Positions 34,760-46,804 of a stretch of DNA of 64,000 nt are shown here, piece after piece; positions within the stretch are counted from its first letter, which is position 1; every line of letters begins with the position of its first letter. A program made the position numbers and the translations under genes. The notes below the pieces were generated by a model. It ran no database searches and had not been told where the DNA came from. It saw nothing but the letters and a program-made list of their open reading frames with translations. Source of the stretch: Quillaja saponaria (Eukaryota; Streptophyta; Magnoliopsida; Fabales; Quillajaceae); the NCBI GenBank assembly GCA_029379385.1, contig CM055613.1, positions 19,610,001-19,674,000 on the forward strand. Reading direction: 5' to 3'.

Positions 34760-35650
34760 TTTCATCCGAAAAATATTCCCAAAGGTCTTAAGGTTCCAAT
34801 AGGAAGCAGCTGATTGAACATTGGACAAAGAATCATAGACAGAAACATGATCTTGAGCCCAAGCATTTTGAACCATACTCTAAAACTATCAGCCAAAGTC
34901 CAAGTAGCTTCGAATCTAAAAGGTTTAACTAAGGGAGAAGGAGCAAGGTCACTAGTATTTATTAAAATAGGGGCATGATCCGAATAAAGCCTTGGTAGGT
35001 GTAAAAGTTTTGCATCTAGAAAAGTGTTACTCCAGTCTAGGTTGCAAACCATTCTATCCAACAGAGCTTGGAGAAGGCATTTCCCCTCAATAAAGCTTTT
35101 CCATGTAAATGAGGGGCCTTTGAAGTCCATGTTAAGAAGCTGGCAACTTTCAAGCTGTTGCTGAAAATTCAGACACTAATTGAAAGAGGTTTCTCGTCTA
35201 CCTGGCTTCTCTGAAGGATATAAATAGTCATTAAAGTCATCTATAGTTACCCATGGAAGAGTAACCGAGGAGTAGATCCTATACATATCCTTCTAGAATA
35301 TATTATATAGTGAAAGAGCATGAGACACATAAGCAGCTATAATACACCAGCTCCCCATAGTGGCATAATACACCTCCAAATGTATAAAGTGAGTATTCTT
35401 TTCTAATATGAGAATGGTAAAATTGTTTTCATTCCAAACCAGCCAGACCCCACTAGCAAAACCAATGAGATCACTAATTGCATGATTAGTATACCCCAAG
35501 AAGCGAACCACTTTCAGAGCTTTGTCTCCACCAATTTAGCTTCTACAAGTATAGCAATATCCATCTTATGGGTACGTTTTAGTTCCATAAAGTTTTGATT
35601 AAACATTGGGTTAGCACAACCCTCAGTGTTCTAAGCTATAATCTATAAAT
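34760..35650 (-). pseudogene. L1 LINE ORF2, apurinic endonuclease domain
   Basis: Nicks target DNA to prime reverse transcription. Starts with NTEGCANPMFNQNFMELKRT and KMDIAILVEAK (about 35,640-35,530), then ASGVWLVWNENN (about 35,450), GSWCIIAAYVS (about 35,345), LPWVTIDDFNDYL (about 35,262-35,225; family WxxxGDFNE, here G is D), DFKGPSFTWKS (about 35,130), LDRMVCNLDW and YSDHAPILI (about 34,990) with the catalytic SDH. Stops interrupt at several points. Confidence 0.85.
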
Positions 35651-36129
35651 TCATAATTATCATGATGAATAAGAAAAACAAGAGAGCTTAACATCTGAGT
35701 CCTTTCCTTGGACTTCTACTTCTTGTTGCTTGATTGAAGGAGCCATTCTCCTTACCCTCATATGTTATGCTTCGACCTCAAGGCTTTCCATCATTTAAAT
35801 TAGACAAGGGTATTCTATTTTGGGAAGCATCAGGATCTGGATCAATAGGTAATACTCTAGCATTCTTATGAGGCAAAGAAAGATTGAGTTAAGAAGAGGG
35901 AGGTTTCAGGGACATGAGAAGGAGAAGAAGGTGGAATTTCTATGCCAGAAGGACTTACAAGAATAAGGGTTGAAATAAGGGTAGTGTGATTCATAGTAAG
36001 GGGTGGTTTGGTGTTAATTAAATTCCTTGAAGTACTAAGACTCCAAGCCACATTCTTTTTGTTTAGAATAGGATTCATGTTGTGTTTGGTTGGGTTAAGT
36101 GCAGGGAAGTCATTCCCTTGTAGATTTGG

Positions 36130-37412
36130 AATCACTTGGATTTTGCATTAGATAAATTAGTAGAAAACCATTTGGGGGTGGACCCACCATATGCAATCAG
36201 ATTATCATTAGAGTTATAATGCTTTGATGACTCCCCAACTGAATTTTTAAACTTGGCAGTGTTATCCTCAACCCCAATTTTCTCGGCTATGTCTAAGGCA
36301 TCAAATTGGTTTCTATCATGTACAAGAGATACTTTAGAGCATTCCCCAATCTTCACACGTGGGCATCGTGATTTTCTCTGAACTAACATCCAAGGGCCAT
36401 AGTCTTCCTCCACCACCACCCCTTCTGCCTCGGTCACCATTGTGGTGGCCTGTGCATAAGTTCCTTGCAGCTTCGTTGGCCTCATTTTGCTACTCTCTAT
36501 CACACTTCTACCCTGGGAACACCACTTAATACGGTGGTCTACTCGTCCACATTTGAAACAAATTTGATCATGTCCCTTATACTCTACTAATCTCCACTCA
36601 CCTCCAACCCAAACTTTCGCTACCAAAGGGTTTTCCAAATTAAGTTCGACATATAATCTAGCAAACTTTGTGTAGCTAGAGCAGTTTATCTATCTATTTT
36701 GATTGGTTTCCCTATAGCAGTCACAATAGCATACAAAACTTCATCCCTATAACATTCCACTAGACACCCAAGGATGCAAACCCATGTAACAACGGAGGAG
36801 ATTTTTGCCTTTAATGGTTTGAAACTGGGTACTTATTTACGAATAGTCAAAAAATGCCCGTCAATTACATAAGGACCACTAAAGATTACCTGAAGCATAT
36901 CTTCTTTTTCCCCGAATTTAACAACAAAGAAATCATTACCTAAGTTCATCATCTCAATATCCCCTATAACTTTCCATAGAGAAGTCAAACAATTCAATAG
37001 AAATTGATAACCCATAAACTTACCAAAAAGTTTGATAATTATGGCATCATGCCATCATTGGCAAAGTTGCTCCATGAAGTCTTCATCCATTAAAACCTTA
37101 GGGAGTAGTCTATTCCCTCCTTCAAAATCAATTTTCACTTTTACCGCAAGAGAATCATCTAGCACAAATCTATCAGACATGGGTGACCTAGTATCTCCAT
37201 CATTCCTAGTTCATCCTCCCATAAGGCTTTCTTTGAAAGATTTTTCCCCCACCATCCCTCCATTTTAGAGTGGGGGGGTCGGCCATCAAAACCATCTCTA
37301 AATCAACCATATTCCCATCTCCTTCATTGACAAGGTAGTGATGCTCAGTCATCTTTAAAACTGGAAGATTATTCTCATTCTCTCTAAGGGGACCTTTACT
37401 CTCAATCTCCAT
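36130..37412 (-). pseudogene. L1 LINE ORF1 (RNA-binding protein)
   Basis: Nucleic-acid chaperone of plant L1 elements. From the right: an acidic N-terminus with MVDLEMVLMADPP, then after a frameshift LAVKVKIDFEGGNRLLPKVL, then GYQFLLNCLTSLWKVIGDIE and NDFFVVKFGEKEDMLQVI followed by GPYVIDGHFLTI (DUF4283-type domain, about 37,015-36,835), and a zinc knuckle CFKCGRVDHRIKWC (about 36,570-36,530) with all CCHC residues present. A region rich in Ser, Asn and charged residues runs to about 36,130. A stop near 37,045 and another at 36,835 break the frame. Confidence 0.85.
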
Positions 37413-37523
37413 CCTACTTTCTCACTAGTCTTGCTTTTTTTGTTCAAGGTGTGTGGTCCTAAGACTTTTAGTGTTGCTTTAATTGTTTTTGTTGATTATA
37501 GTATTCATGGTAATAGTTCTCTT

Positions 37524-37851
37524 TCAAAACGAATTTTATTTATAAAAGATTGGTGAAAAAGGATATGAAATTTTTCTTAAAAATGGATAGTAAATCAAAA
37601 GAGAGAGAATGAGAAACCATTTATCAAAGGAAAACAATTGATATTATACTACTATTATGCTATATATTCTATATGCATCATTAATTTCAGAAGGGAAAAA
37701 AATAGAAACCCATAAACAAAGTATTAATATTTATAAATAAATAACTAAAAAAAAAAAATACATAAAGAGAAATCCAGTGGTAGCAAATCCTAATTTTTTT
37801 AATTTTTTTTATTTATTCCTTTTCTTTTAGTGGAGATCAAGCACTTGAAAG
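37524..37851. other. AT-rich spacer
   Basis: A/T runs lie between the L1 5' end and the copia LTR; no gene seen. Confidence 0.45.
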
Positions 37852-38160
37852 TGTTGTTTTATGAAGCCTAATATTTCTTCAGCTTAGTTATATATATACC
37901 TTATATGAGAAAAAAATTTATCAGAGAAAAAATTCCTGTGAGAAAATATTTTTGGAAGTAGGATTGAATCTTAAAGAAAAGTGAGATTAAATCCTTATGA
38001 GTGTATGCTTGAGTGATTGTAATATTCTCTAATAACAGTTATCGCTGGCTTAGTGCTTGTCGTGGACATAGCCTACATTAGGTGAACCACATAAATCTAT
38101 TGTCTTTTATTGCTTTATATTTGTTATTTATTATTGATGCATTGTTAGATATTTAACAAA

Positions 38161-38172
38161 TGGTATCAAAGC
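38161..38172 (+). promoter_or_regulatory. Copia primer-binding site
   Basis: TGGTATCAAAGC, complementary to the 3' end of initiator Met tRNA (one base off TGGTATCAGAGC), two bases after the LTR end TTAACA at 38,158. Confidence 0.8.
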
Positions 38173-38259
38173 TTAGGCTATTTTAATCGAGTTGGTGCAA
38201 TTGCAGATGAAAGTAAACAAAAAATTAAAAAATTCAATAGGTAAAATTTTAAATGATGA

Positions 38260-39160
38260 AAAATACAGATGAAGGATCTGTTGTATCAGAAAGAACTATA
38301 TTTACCATTCATAGGGAAAACCAGAAAAGATGAAAGAGGAAGACTAAAAATATTAGATAGAAAGGCATTGGCAACGGTGAAGATTATCTCTTACATTAAA
38401 GGTAACCTTCAATATCACATAGGCAAGGCACATCAGAAGTTGCTGCTAATACAGTTTTCTTGATGAAAAAATTATTAAATATGACAATGACTCGTCATTC
38501 TTTTGTTGTTGATTATTTAACTGATTTTAATATGGTCATTAGTCAATTGCTATTGTTAGATGTTTCTTTTAATGATGAATTAGAACCCTTATTGTTCTTA
38601 TGTTCATTGCCTAAAAGTTGGGATAATCTTGTAATGACTACTAATAGCAGTACCATTAAAATTTAGTTTTTAATGATGTTGTTGGTTATATATTAAATGA
38701 TGAGATGTGAAGAAAGAATTCAGACTCTACTTTAGGATCTGGTATAGTGCTAGTTGTGGACTCTAGGGGTAGACAACAAGAAAAAAGAAGAAATTCATCT
38801 AAGGGTAGAAAATCACAATCTAGTAGGGAAATCAAAATCAAGAGGAAAAGGAAAGTGGAAAGTAACTGATGGAAAAATCAAAGGAAAGCACTGGAGCTAT
38901 GGCAAATCTGGTCATATGAAGAAAGATTGTTGGGCAGATAGAACTGACAGTGATAAAGAAAAGCAGAGTGATAAGGAAGCCAACGTGATGACAAGTGATA
39001 ACAATAATGGTAACTTTTGTTTATCTACATCAGTTAATGCTACATCTAATGTATGGTTTATTGATTCTGCTACTTTATTTAACTGCACTTCACATAAGCA
39101 CTACTTCCATGATTATGTTCATGGTGATTTTAGCTATGCAATTGTTAGGAATTGACAAAA
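38260..39160 (+). pseudogene. Copia gag, nucleocapsid and protease remnant
   Basis: MKDLLYQKELYLPFIGK at 38,269, LDRKALATVKI, a stop at 38,461-38,463, then RHSFVVDYLTDFNMVISQLL and LFLCSLPKSWDNLV (UBN2-type gag). The knuckle at about 38,891-38,935 reads HWSYGKSGHMKKDCW: the first two Cys are His and Tyr, so zinc binding is lost. At about 39,050 VWFIDSATLFNCTSHKHYF corresponds to the protease start, where the family has a DSGA active site; the Gly is missing here. Broken by stops and frame changes. Confidence 0.85.
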
Positions 39161-39369
39161 AATGTAGGTTTGCAAGAAAATGGACTATTACTTTAAAATT
39201 GACAAATAATTACAAATTAAGATTGAATGATTTTAGATATGTTCATTCCATGAAGAAAAATATGACATCCATGAGTAAGCTTGATGGTGAAAATGTACTA
39301 TGTTAGTTTTAAGTGGAGGAAAATAGAAAATTACAAGATTTTAACTAGTCCTGGCAAAAGGTAATCACA

Positions 39370-40539
39370 TTCGCACTTTGTACAATGTTCCTAATTCTAA
39401 CATGTACAATTTTGTGTTAGCTACTACAGATGGAAGTTCTACACTATGGCATCATAGAGTAGGACACTTGAGTGACATTAGTATGAAACAACTACATTCA
39501 AGAAAATTATTGCTAGACTTGAAGAGTTTGGAATTAGAGTTCTGTGAGGATTGTGTGTATAAAGTATAAAAGAGTCAACTCCAATAAAGGAGGACATATA
39601 AAGAAGATTTAAAAACTAGACTTGATACACTTGGACGGTGAAGGGCCAGCTTAGGTAAAATCTCAATGTAGGTAATTTTTACTTTGTTACATTCATTGAT
39701 GATGCAACTAGAAAGACTTGGTTTTTTTATATTAGTTGCAAATTTGATGTATTTAAAGTTTTCAAGAAGTGGAAGGCAATTGTAAAAGTTGACACTGGTA
39801 GAAAGGTGAAGTGCCTAAAGTCTGATAATAGTGGTGAATATCCAGACAAGAACTTCAAATAGTACTATGAAAAGCATGGGATTAGCAGGATTGAGACAGT
39901 TTCTAAAATACCACAACATAATGGTGTTGCTAAGAGGATGAACAAATCTATCCTAGAGTGTACTAAGAGTATGAAAATTTATTCAGGACTGTCATTATAG
40001 TTTTGGGCTGCAACTGGTAATATTGCAATGTTCTTGATTAACAGAAGCCTATCTAGCGCCTTAGATGGTAGGATCCCTAAGGAAACTTGAGCAGGAAATG
40101 AGGTAACTACTCTTTTTCTCAAAACTTATGGATCATTTCTTATGTACATGTTGATAGTGAGAATAGGAAAAACTTAGATCCTAAGGCTATCAAACATGCC
40201 TATGTTAAATATAGTGTAGACTAGTATGGTTATCGTCTATGGGATTATGAGCGAAATAGGGTCATTCTTAGCAAGGATATGGCATTTGATGAAGGATGCA
40301 TGTACAAGGATATTAAGCAAAAGGTTAAGGAAGATAAGAGAGAGTTTGTAACTATAGAAGACATAGTTGGTGGAGAACTAAATGTGAGAATGCCTGAAGA
40401 ACCACAAATTGATACAGAGACTATTATGTGCAATTTACATTTCTTGAATCGTTTAAGTAGTCATATTACCATTACTGACTCTGAACCAAGTTTTGTAGAA
40501 ATGCTAAGTGAAAGCTCAAAACATTACTACTTTCATTAA
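39370..40539 (+). pseudogene. Copia integrase remnant
   Basis: Zinc region: LWHHRVGHLSDISMKQLHSR and FCEDCVYKV (39,440-39,568), HHCC intact. Core region 39,660-40,100: the first Asp block near 39,695, a DNSGEY block near 39,823, and HNGVAKRMNKS at about 39,920, where the catalytic Glu of the usual NGVAERMN is Lys. LINRSLSSALDGRIPKE follows. 40,190-40,540 carries RLWDYERNRVILSKDMAFDE, the linker toward RT, ending in a stop at 40,537-40,539. Several frameshifts. Confidence 0.85.
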
Positions 40540-40632
40540 GCATGGTAGTTTATCTTTGTCCAAAATTGTGTAGTATATTATTGAAATTATAACTTTGGGA
40601 GTTTTAAAATTCAAAAGGTTTTGAATGGTGTT

Positions 40633-40760
40633 AGTTACAAGAAAAATTTAAGCAATTTGAATTTGTAACCTTAACTCTTAATTGGTCCTGTTTGAATGAT
40701 GAAGTTACAAGAAAAAAGTTTAGCAATTTGAATTTGTGTCTCAACTCTTAATTGGCCTTT
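40633..40760 (+). repeat. 70-bp tandem duplication
   Basis: Two copies (40,633-40,702 and 40,703-40,760) share AGTTACAAGAAAAA, AGCAATTTGAATTTGT and CAACTCTTAATTGG. It lies downstream of the copia remnant and may belong to a lost 3' LTR; not established. Confidence 0.8.
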
Positions 40761-41236
40761 TAAAATTGTGTTCATCTCAATTTTAAAATTTCATTCATGT
40801 TATATGATATTTTTCAAACAATGAGTTATAAACTCTAATACTATATAAATCCTTCACTCCCACACTTTCAACATAACACTCTATATATATACAATTACAT
40901 ATTTTATATTCTACTATATTTTGGGAAAGGAAAGATGTGGGCAGGGAGAACTCATCTATTTCCTTGTACAGAGAATTGTGAGACATATTGTGTGTAGTAG
41001 CTGAGCTACTGTATCTTGGCTTCAACGCTTCAAAAGACCTCTGCATTTATTAAGTAATCTCCAGTGATGACACAAATTATCTTACAGAAAACAATATATC
41101 CATGTCTCATCTCAGCATTCTAGACTTTTTTGATTAGGTTTCATTTTAATCATTTATTTACAACAATTTATTTATTTTCAATTACAATTTTATAATTGAT
41201 TATTGTAATACTGACTAACATTACTATTATGTAGTG
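40761..41236. other. Intergenic DNA
   Basis: AT-rich. A TATATAAAT stretch near 40,843 could be part of an LTR promoter of the copia element, but no matching copy exists in the window. No gene seen. Confidence 0.4.
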
Positions 41237-44200
41237 TGTTATAACTTGATAGTTTAACGTACGTTTTAGGACTTTGTATGTGAATGGTTTTGATTGAGTA
41301 AATAATAATTTTTCATAAAGTGAATTAAAAAAAACAAAAGTATTGGTACATACATAAATATATATATATAAACCTTTAGAATAAATGTATAAATATTTAA
41401 CATTTGCAGCTAAAGAGCAAATTATAACCACAACTTTTACATGTTGACTTGACCTAAATTTTTAATTATATCTTATTGCTTTCTTAAATTTTCTATTTCT
41501 CTTTTTTTTTTTTTTCTTGTGGTCGACTTTCTTTCCTTCATACTCTTCCTTCTCTATCATAGAAAACCCTAGCATTTTCTGCACTTTTCCCTTGTTTAAC
41601 TCAGAATTCAAGTACTCAAGAGTTATCACCTCTCCTTCTTCCTTGTGGTTGTTATACCTTAGTTGTTTAGCCTTGTATGAGGGTTAAAGAGGAGCTTTTG
41701 GCAACTAAATCTGCCCTATTCCAGCTTGTGTTGCCCTCTATGGTGCTACCGTCTAGTTGCAAAATTTCAGGCTGTAGGAGGGCAAAGCTGAAAGAACAAT
41801 TTCTATAGCTTCAATTTACTCTTATCTAGACACTAAAGTAAGTGTTAAACTTACAACTTAACCAATGGAGTTCTCCTTCTACGTGGTTGTAAAGGGATGA
41901 ATTGGGGGGGATAGTTTTTGGCATTAGGATGGCATGGCATGGAAGGGGAATTAACGTAAAATTCCTCCATTTCCATGAGTCTTGTGTTGGTTAGGTAGTT
42001 TTTTGAAATCCTTTTGAAATAAATTATAAGTTGGTGTGTTATTAATAGTGTGAACATAATGGAATTAAGAAAGGTATAAACCTTAAATAAAAGTATAAGA
42101 AAATAATGAACATATAAAAGGGTTGTACATAATTGTTGAAATAAGAAATTTAGGATTCAAGTATGTGAAATTAGGACTTGTATGCTGTAAATTTATTGAA
42201 TTATAAGTAATAAGTTAATCAGGATTCCATATTTGAAACATGTATAATATGGAATTGAGGAGTGGTATTGAAATTTTGGTATGTATATACACCAATGGGA
42301 ATTATATATATGCCTCCAAATTATTAGATAAAATTTCTAAAAGGAATTAAATAAGTAGGAAATTATAATCTATTCTTGCTCTTAAGAGTTCTCTAGCTTG
42401 TTTGCTTTAAGTGTAAGAATTCTTGTTAATTGATGTTCTAGTTGAAGGATTAGGTGAATTTAAAGAAAAAGGTTATGAGCAAAGAGTAGGGAAAATAATA
42501 GGTAAATGACTACTGGAAAAGGAAAGCTTGTCGTTTAATTATATTGACGAAGGAGTATAGCTCAAGTTCTTGATTAATTTTTAAGTAATAGGTTTAACTT
42601 AATTTCAATGTTTGGAATGTAAATAAAATGAGAATTGATATGAATTGTATAGATTTTTGTGGGGTATGTATATATGTGTATACATACACATGAATGAAAG
42701 TAAGTTATTGCCCTTAATATGTTTGATAACATGTTTACAATAAACTAGTTATAACTTTATGAGTAAAACTTGTTAGATTTAATTCTTGGAGGTCAGTTAT
42801 TATTGGAATTTAAATAAAAAATTCATAAAAAAAGAGCAAATAATGGTTGGTTAATGTGGTGAGTTGAGGATTTGAAGAAAGTGGGTAATAAGTATGAACA
42901 AAGAATATTTAGTTCTGGGGTGAAGTGCTATAAATGGGAATTAGGTGGTTATTAAAGTGATGCAGAGCAGATTTTATAACTTAAGAGAAATTCAGTATTT
43001 TGGATGTTTACGAGACTAGATTAATTTAGGAGTTCTAAAGAGAAAGTGTACCTTATTGTCTTGGGATTATGTCTGGAAAATTTCGTAACCTGGTTCTATG
43101 TATATTTTATCTGTAGAGCTGTTGGACTACAACTAGGTTCATGTAGGATTTTAGGTGAGCTCCAGTCAGTTGGGGGGATTTTGTTAGAGGTTGTGATTTG
43201 AATTAGCCTATGACCTCTGAATAAAAATTGTTCATAACATATTAAGGAACAATTATAGAGTGGTTCAGGTTTTAATTCCATGTTAAGTGTATTTTGAAAA
43301 TATTGCAAGTCATGGTTGTGATTTTCGGGTCCTAATTGAACCTATTTTGATGTAGCTAATGTTAGGGGGTCCAAAAGGATGAATTAGGAGTGTAGTGCTA
43401 AGATGAATCATTCCTAACATCTGGATAAACTATATTGGAAATTTTTATATTTTAATTCCCAAGTATAAAGATTCTATAAGCCTTGGAATCTAATGTTGAC
43501 AACCATAAATTATGTAATGCCCTGCTTATGTTTATGTGAGGGTTTGAGTGGGTTTAAGACTAATATTAGGAGAAGTTCCTAAATAAGAAAGGTAGTTAAC
43601 TTCCTAAAGATAATGTTAAAACTTGGTTTTGTTGAATTGGGTTAGGTATGTAAGTTGAAATCAAATATGTCTTCAAGATAGTTATTAAATATCTAAGAAG
43701 TATAAAGTTGAAATTAATGCATGAAACTTAGTACCTATAGATTTTCATAATTAAAACTTTATAACTTATGAATTAAAAAACTAAGTAATACTTGAAAATT
43801 ATAATTGCAGCTCTGAAATGTATGTTAAGCCAACGACTGTATGCAAATGCAAAAGGGAGTGAAGAGTGAGATCGATATATGGTGAGTGGATTACGTGCTC
43901 TTCGGTTACTAGATTATTATGTGTAATTGTATATATATTTAAATAGATATGTTATGTGGAAAAATAAGCATGTGTAGTGCTTCATTGAGTTACTTGAATT
44001 ATGTTTAATGTTTGAAATTGTTTGTGGTTGATAAGGGTTAATAAAACTGATTTTTCTCCGAAATAATTTTTTCTACCGAAATAGACTCTAGATGCACCCA
44101 AAATGTTCTAGATATTCTGATTCTAATAAGTATTTTAAAAAGATTTAGAAATTAGCCCCAGAGGGATGAATTGTGTACAGAGAATTAATTTATTATGAGA

Positions 44201-45008
44201 GCATGAAATGCCTAGTGGGGGGAGATATCTATTATGCTGGGCTAAGTTACACTATTGGCCGTTTATGTACTTTGATTGCTTTGATTGTTTTGATTGGATT
44301 GTACATAACACTACTTGGATTGTGCTTGTCAAGTTTTATGTTTTTCGTAATTGTATACGTGTAACCTTAGTTATTTTGAAATTTATGATATGTTGATATT
44401 AATTTATTATATATTATATATTTGTGTTGAGTGATGCTAGTACCCTTTGGGAACGTTTTTCTACTCACTAAGTCCATGGGACTCACTGCGCTTCAGTTGA
44501 ATTTTTTTTTAGTGACAGGATCTCTGTGAACTTCAGCGACCAATAATGGACTTGTCGAGAAATTGGCGGCATAGTATTCTTTCTAGATCACCTACTTGTA
44601 GCCATGGGATGAAGTGTTTACAGTCACTTTAGGACTTGGTTTATGAAATTAAAGTTGTGGGACTTTTTGTTTAATTGATTTACTTTTATGTGATAGAGTA
44701 GAGCTCTTGTTGTCCTTCTTCTTTTTTTGTTGTTGTAGTAGTGTAAAAATTGGAGTATATGTTGTTTATATTATATGGGTATGTTCTACTTTACAAGTAG
44801 TCCTGCCAAAATTGTTAGTAAATTATTGTATGTTGAAGTAAACAAACTTTTATAGTTAATATATGTTTTATAAATTTACTTTTATTTATTATTATTATTA
44901 TTATTTTTTAGTCAAGAGTCCTATTCGTTTCTTTTTTTTGAAGTCAGGATTACAGAGATTTAGTTATCCATTCCTCTAGCTAGTTATACTTTTGTGTGGG
45001 GTATGATA
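41237..45008 (+). mobile_element. Solo LTR of the gypsy 1/2 family, 3.8 kb
   Basis: Starts TGTTATAACTTGATAGTTTA and ends GGGGTATGATA (family GGGTGTGACA). The interior has the family's landmarks: GATGCTAGTACCCTTTGGG near 44,430, TCCATTCCTCTAGCTAGTTA near 44,968, and the GAAGTCAGGATTACAGAG block at 44,939. There is no primer-binding site after it and no polypurine tract before it, so it is a solo LTR. Flanking pentamers TAGTG and GTATG do not form a clear duplication. The small open frames inside show no protein similarity. Confidence 0.78.
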
Positions 45009-46040
45009 GTATGAAGGCCAAAATTGATATTGATATTGATCATGAGTCATGAAGAGGACCTACTCCTATACATGTATTCGTTGCCTGATATGTGCACTAG
45101 AGATATGTATTAATGTCAATATTGCTTTGCTTCTAATTACAACTAAGAAGTAATAGTGTACTTTACACATTCCATTATGAGAAAATACAATACTCTAAGA
45201 TTCAAATAAATAACAGTGTGGCAACATCGTAAAGACAACTCCATCTTTTGCTAGGCCATTGGCGCAAGCATTTCCATGCTAATAGATGAGTGACAAGAAA
45301 CTGCCTACAAGTAAGTATTATAGTGCCATAAGTGTAAATATTTGGGTAAGCACATACTATCATGCATGTAGCAGAGGTATTAAAACCATGACATCTACTT
45401 CAACTTTCATTAGTGATATTAAGTAAGATGTTAATTAGCTTAAGTCCCTCTTTGAAAAGCCACTAACCCAGTTTCGTTAGAAGCCTCTAATTAGAGTTAA
45501 AATTTGATGTGCAACTTAACTTTCTAGTGATGCTAATATATGTTTTTATTTTTTCTTTTTGGCTAATGAATAGAAGCTACATAATTATATCTTAGGGACA
45601 TGACATTATAAAAAACACTTATCAGATGGAATCGTTCAAAAAGATGATTGTGCATACTTAACTGTGCTTTATTAATCAATAAACGAGCTAATTCTCAACA
45701 GAAACTACAAAATTATGCTTGGGGATATGGCATCAGAACAAACAAAAAACTGTTATCAGGTGTAATCTTTCAAAGAAGATCATGCACACTTACCTTTGCA
45801 TCATTGACCACTTATTTAGGTACATTGCATTAGCACTTTGTTGGCCTCCTGGAATGTGATTATAAGAGGAAAAGAAAATTTGACCTCCATTCATTTGCTA
45901 AAAGCATTAATAAGAAGGATCAATCTCTAAATTGGAAGAGGAAAAGTTTCACAAGTGACAAAATTATGGCATAAAGACATCTACATGATAATAAGATCAG
46001 ATAAAAAGTCAGCTGAAAAAGAAATTAATTATAAAAAAGA
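45009..46040. other. Intergenic DNA between solo LTR and TNL pseudogene
   Basis: No recognisable gene. It contains one diverged tandem duplication (45,562-45,793). Confidence 0.5.
45562..45793 (+). repeat. Diverged 124-bp tandem duplication
   Basis: 45,562-45,660 and 45,686-45,793 share GCTAAT, ACATAATTAT/ACAAAATTAT, TTATCAGATGGAATC/TTATCAGGTGTAATC and GATCATGCACACTTA-like ends, with indels. Confidence 0.7.
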
Positions 46041-46049
46041 TAATGTTTG

Positions 46050-46570
46050 AAGTAATAGTACTTAGTGGAAAGTGAAATGAAGGTGTCATTTCTTCCCATC
46101 AAAAATATCATAACTCCTAAACTCACCATTTTGTCTCACTCTTTCTGTTGCATCATATTCTGACATTTTTCACCTTGAAAGTGTTAAGATCTCCATATGG
46201 ATTCTTGTGTAATATAGTAAATGTGACATTAACCATCACGGTTGCATCTTGAAAGTGAATGACTCATCCTAGGCATGTCCTAGGAACCGCTCACAATTGG
46301 ATGATCTTTTTCGAAGAATTCTTTTTTGGTTTGTTATCCACAAAAAGAGAAAAACTTTTAGCAAATGATCACCAAATTTGATGTCTATTTTATGGCCAAG
46401 CTTCTCCACATGCATTTTATCCTCAACATAAAAAATGGCACTATACTACAATACCCCGTGAATCAGCAAAACCCCATTGATTCGATAATTAAAGAATGTC
46501 TGTTACTTTGACAAGGAAACCCCTCAAGAATTGTACTTCCTAGAAATCTTACTTAAGGATGCCTATTTCC
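46050..46570 (-). pseudogene. Duplicated C-JID tail of TNL gene
   Basis: The minus strand from about 46,560 reads STILEGFPCQSNRHSLIIES, matching SEISKWFPYQSNGPSLTIEW of the TNL gene (47,330-47,270), then KIDIKFGDHLLKVFLF and, near 46,130, YDATERVRQNGE. Non-coding flanks also match: AAGTAATAGTACTTA followed by GGTGTCATTTC occurs at 46,050-46,095 and 46,727-46,785. So the last part of the gene and its 3' flank were duplicated in tandem. Riddled with stops. Confidence 0.78.
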
Positions 46571-46804
46571 TTCATAGAGGTAAGTGCTTATCTGATGATA
46601 AGTGTAATTAAGTTATATTTTGTCTCTCACTCTCAATAAACTATTCTGATAATCTATAAGCAACTCTAAAAAAAAAATCTTCATCTTTCTTATTCGATAA
46701 GACAATAATCTTGAAAAGAAAATAAGAAGTAATAGTACTTATTACTTACTTAACAATGAAATAAGGCGAGGGTGTCATTTCCTCTTACAAATATGACAGC
46801 TTCA

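Larger units (their letters stand above)
31901..37515 (-). mobile_element. L1-type LINE, near full length, inactive
   Basis: Minus-strand element with ORF1 (37,412-36,130), ORF2 (about 35,650-31,930) and a 3' A-rich tail, seen as the T run 31,901-31,918. Order: DUF4283-like domain, CCHC knuckle, endonuclease, RT, zinc-binding RVT domain, RNase H. GTTCTCTT occurs both just left of the tail (31,892-31,899) and at 37,516-37,523, a possible but weak 8-bp target duplication that would place the 5' end at about 37,515. Confidence 0.88.
37852..40540 (+). mobile_element. Ty1/copia element, 3'-truncated
   Basis: Probable 5' LTR about 37,852-38,158 (starts TGTTG, ends TTAACA; the start is a guess), primer-binding site TGGTATCAAAGC at 38,161-38,172, then gag, knuckle, protease and integrase in the copia order. 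The frame is lost after the integrase-to-RT linker at about 40,540, and no RT, RNase H or 3' LTR was recognised before solo LTR at 41,237. Confidence 0.82.

Noticed and set aside
44173..44396. Hydrophobic frames suggesting a small membrane protein
   Set aside because: Two overlapping frames inside a solo LTR, both following its T-rich composition; no supporting signal.
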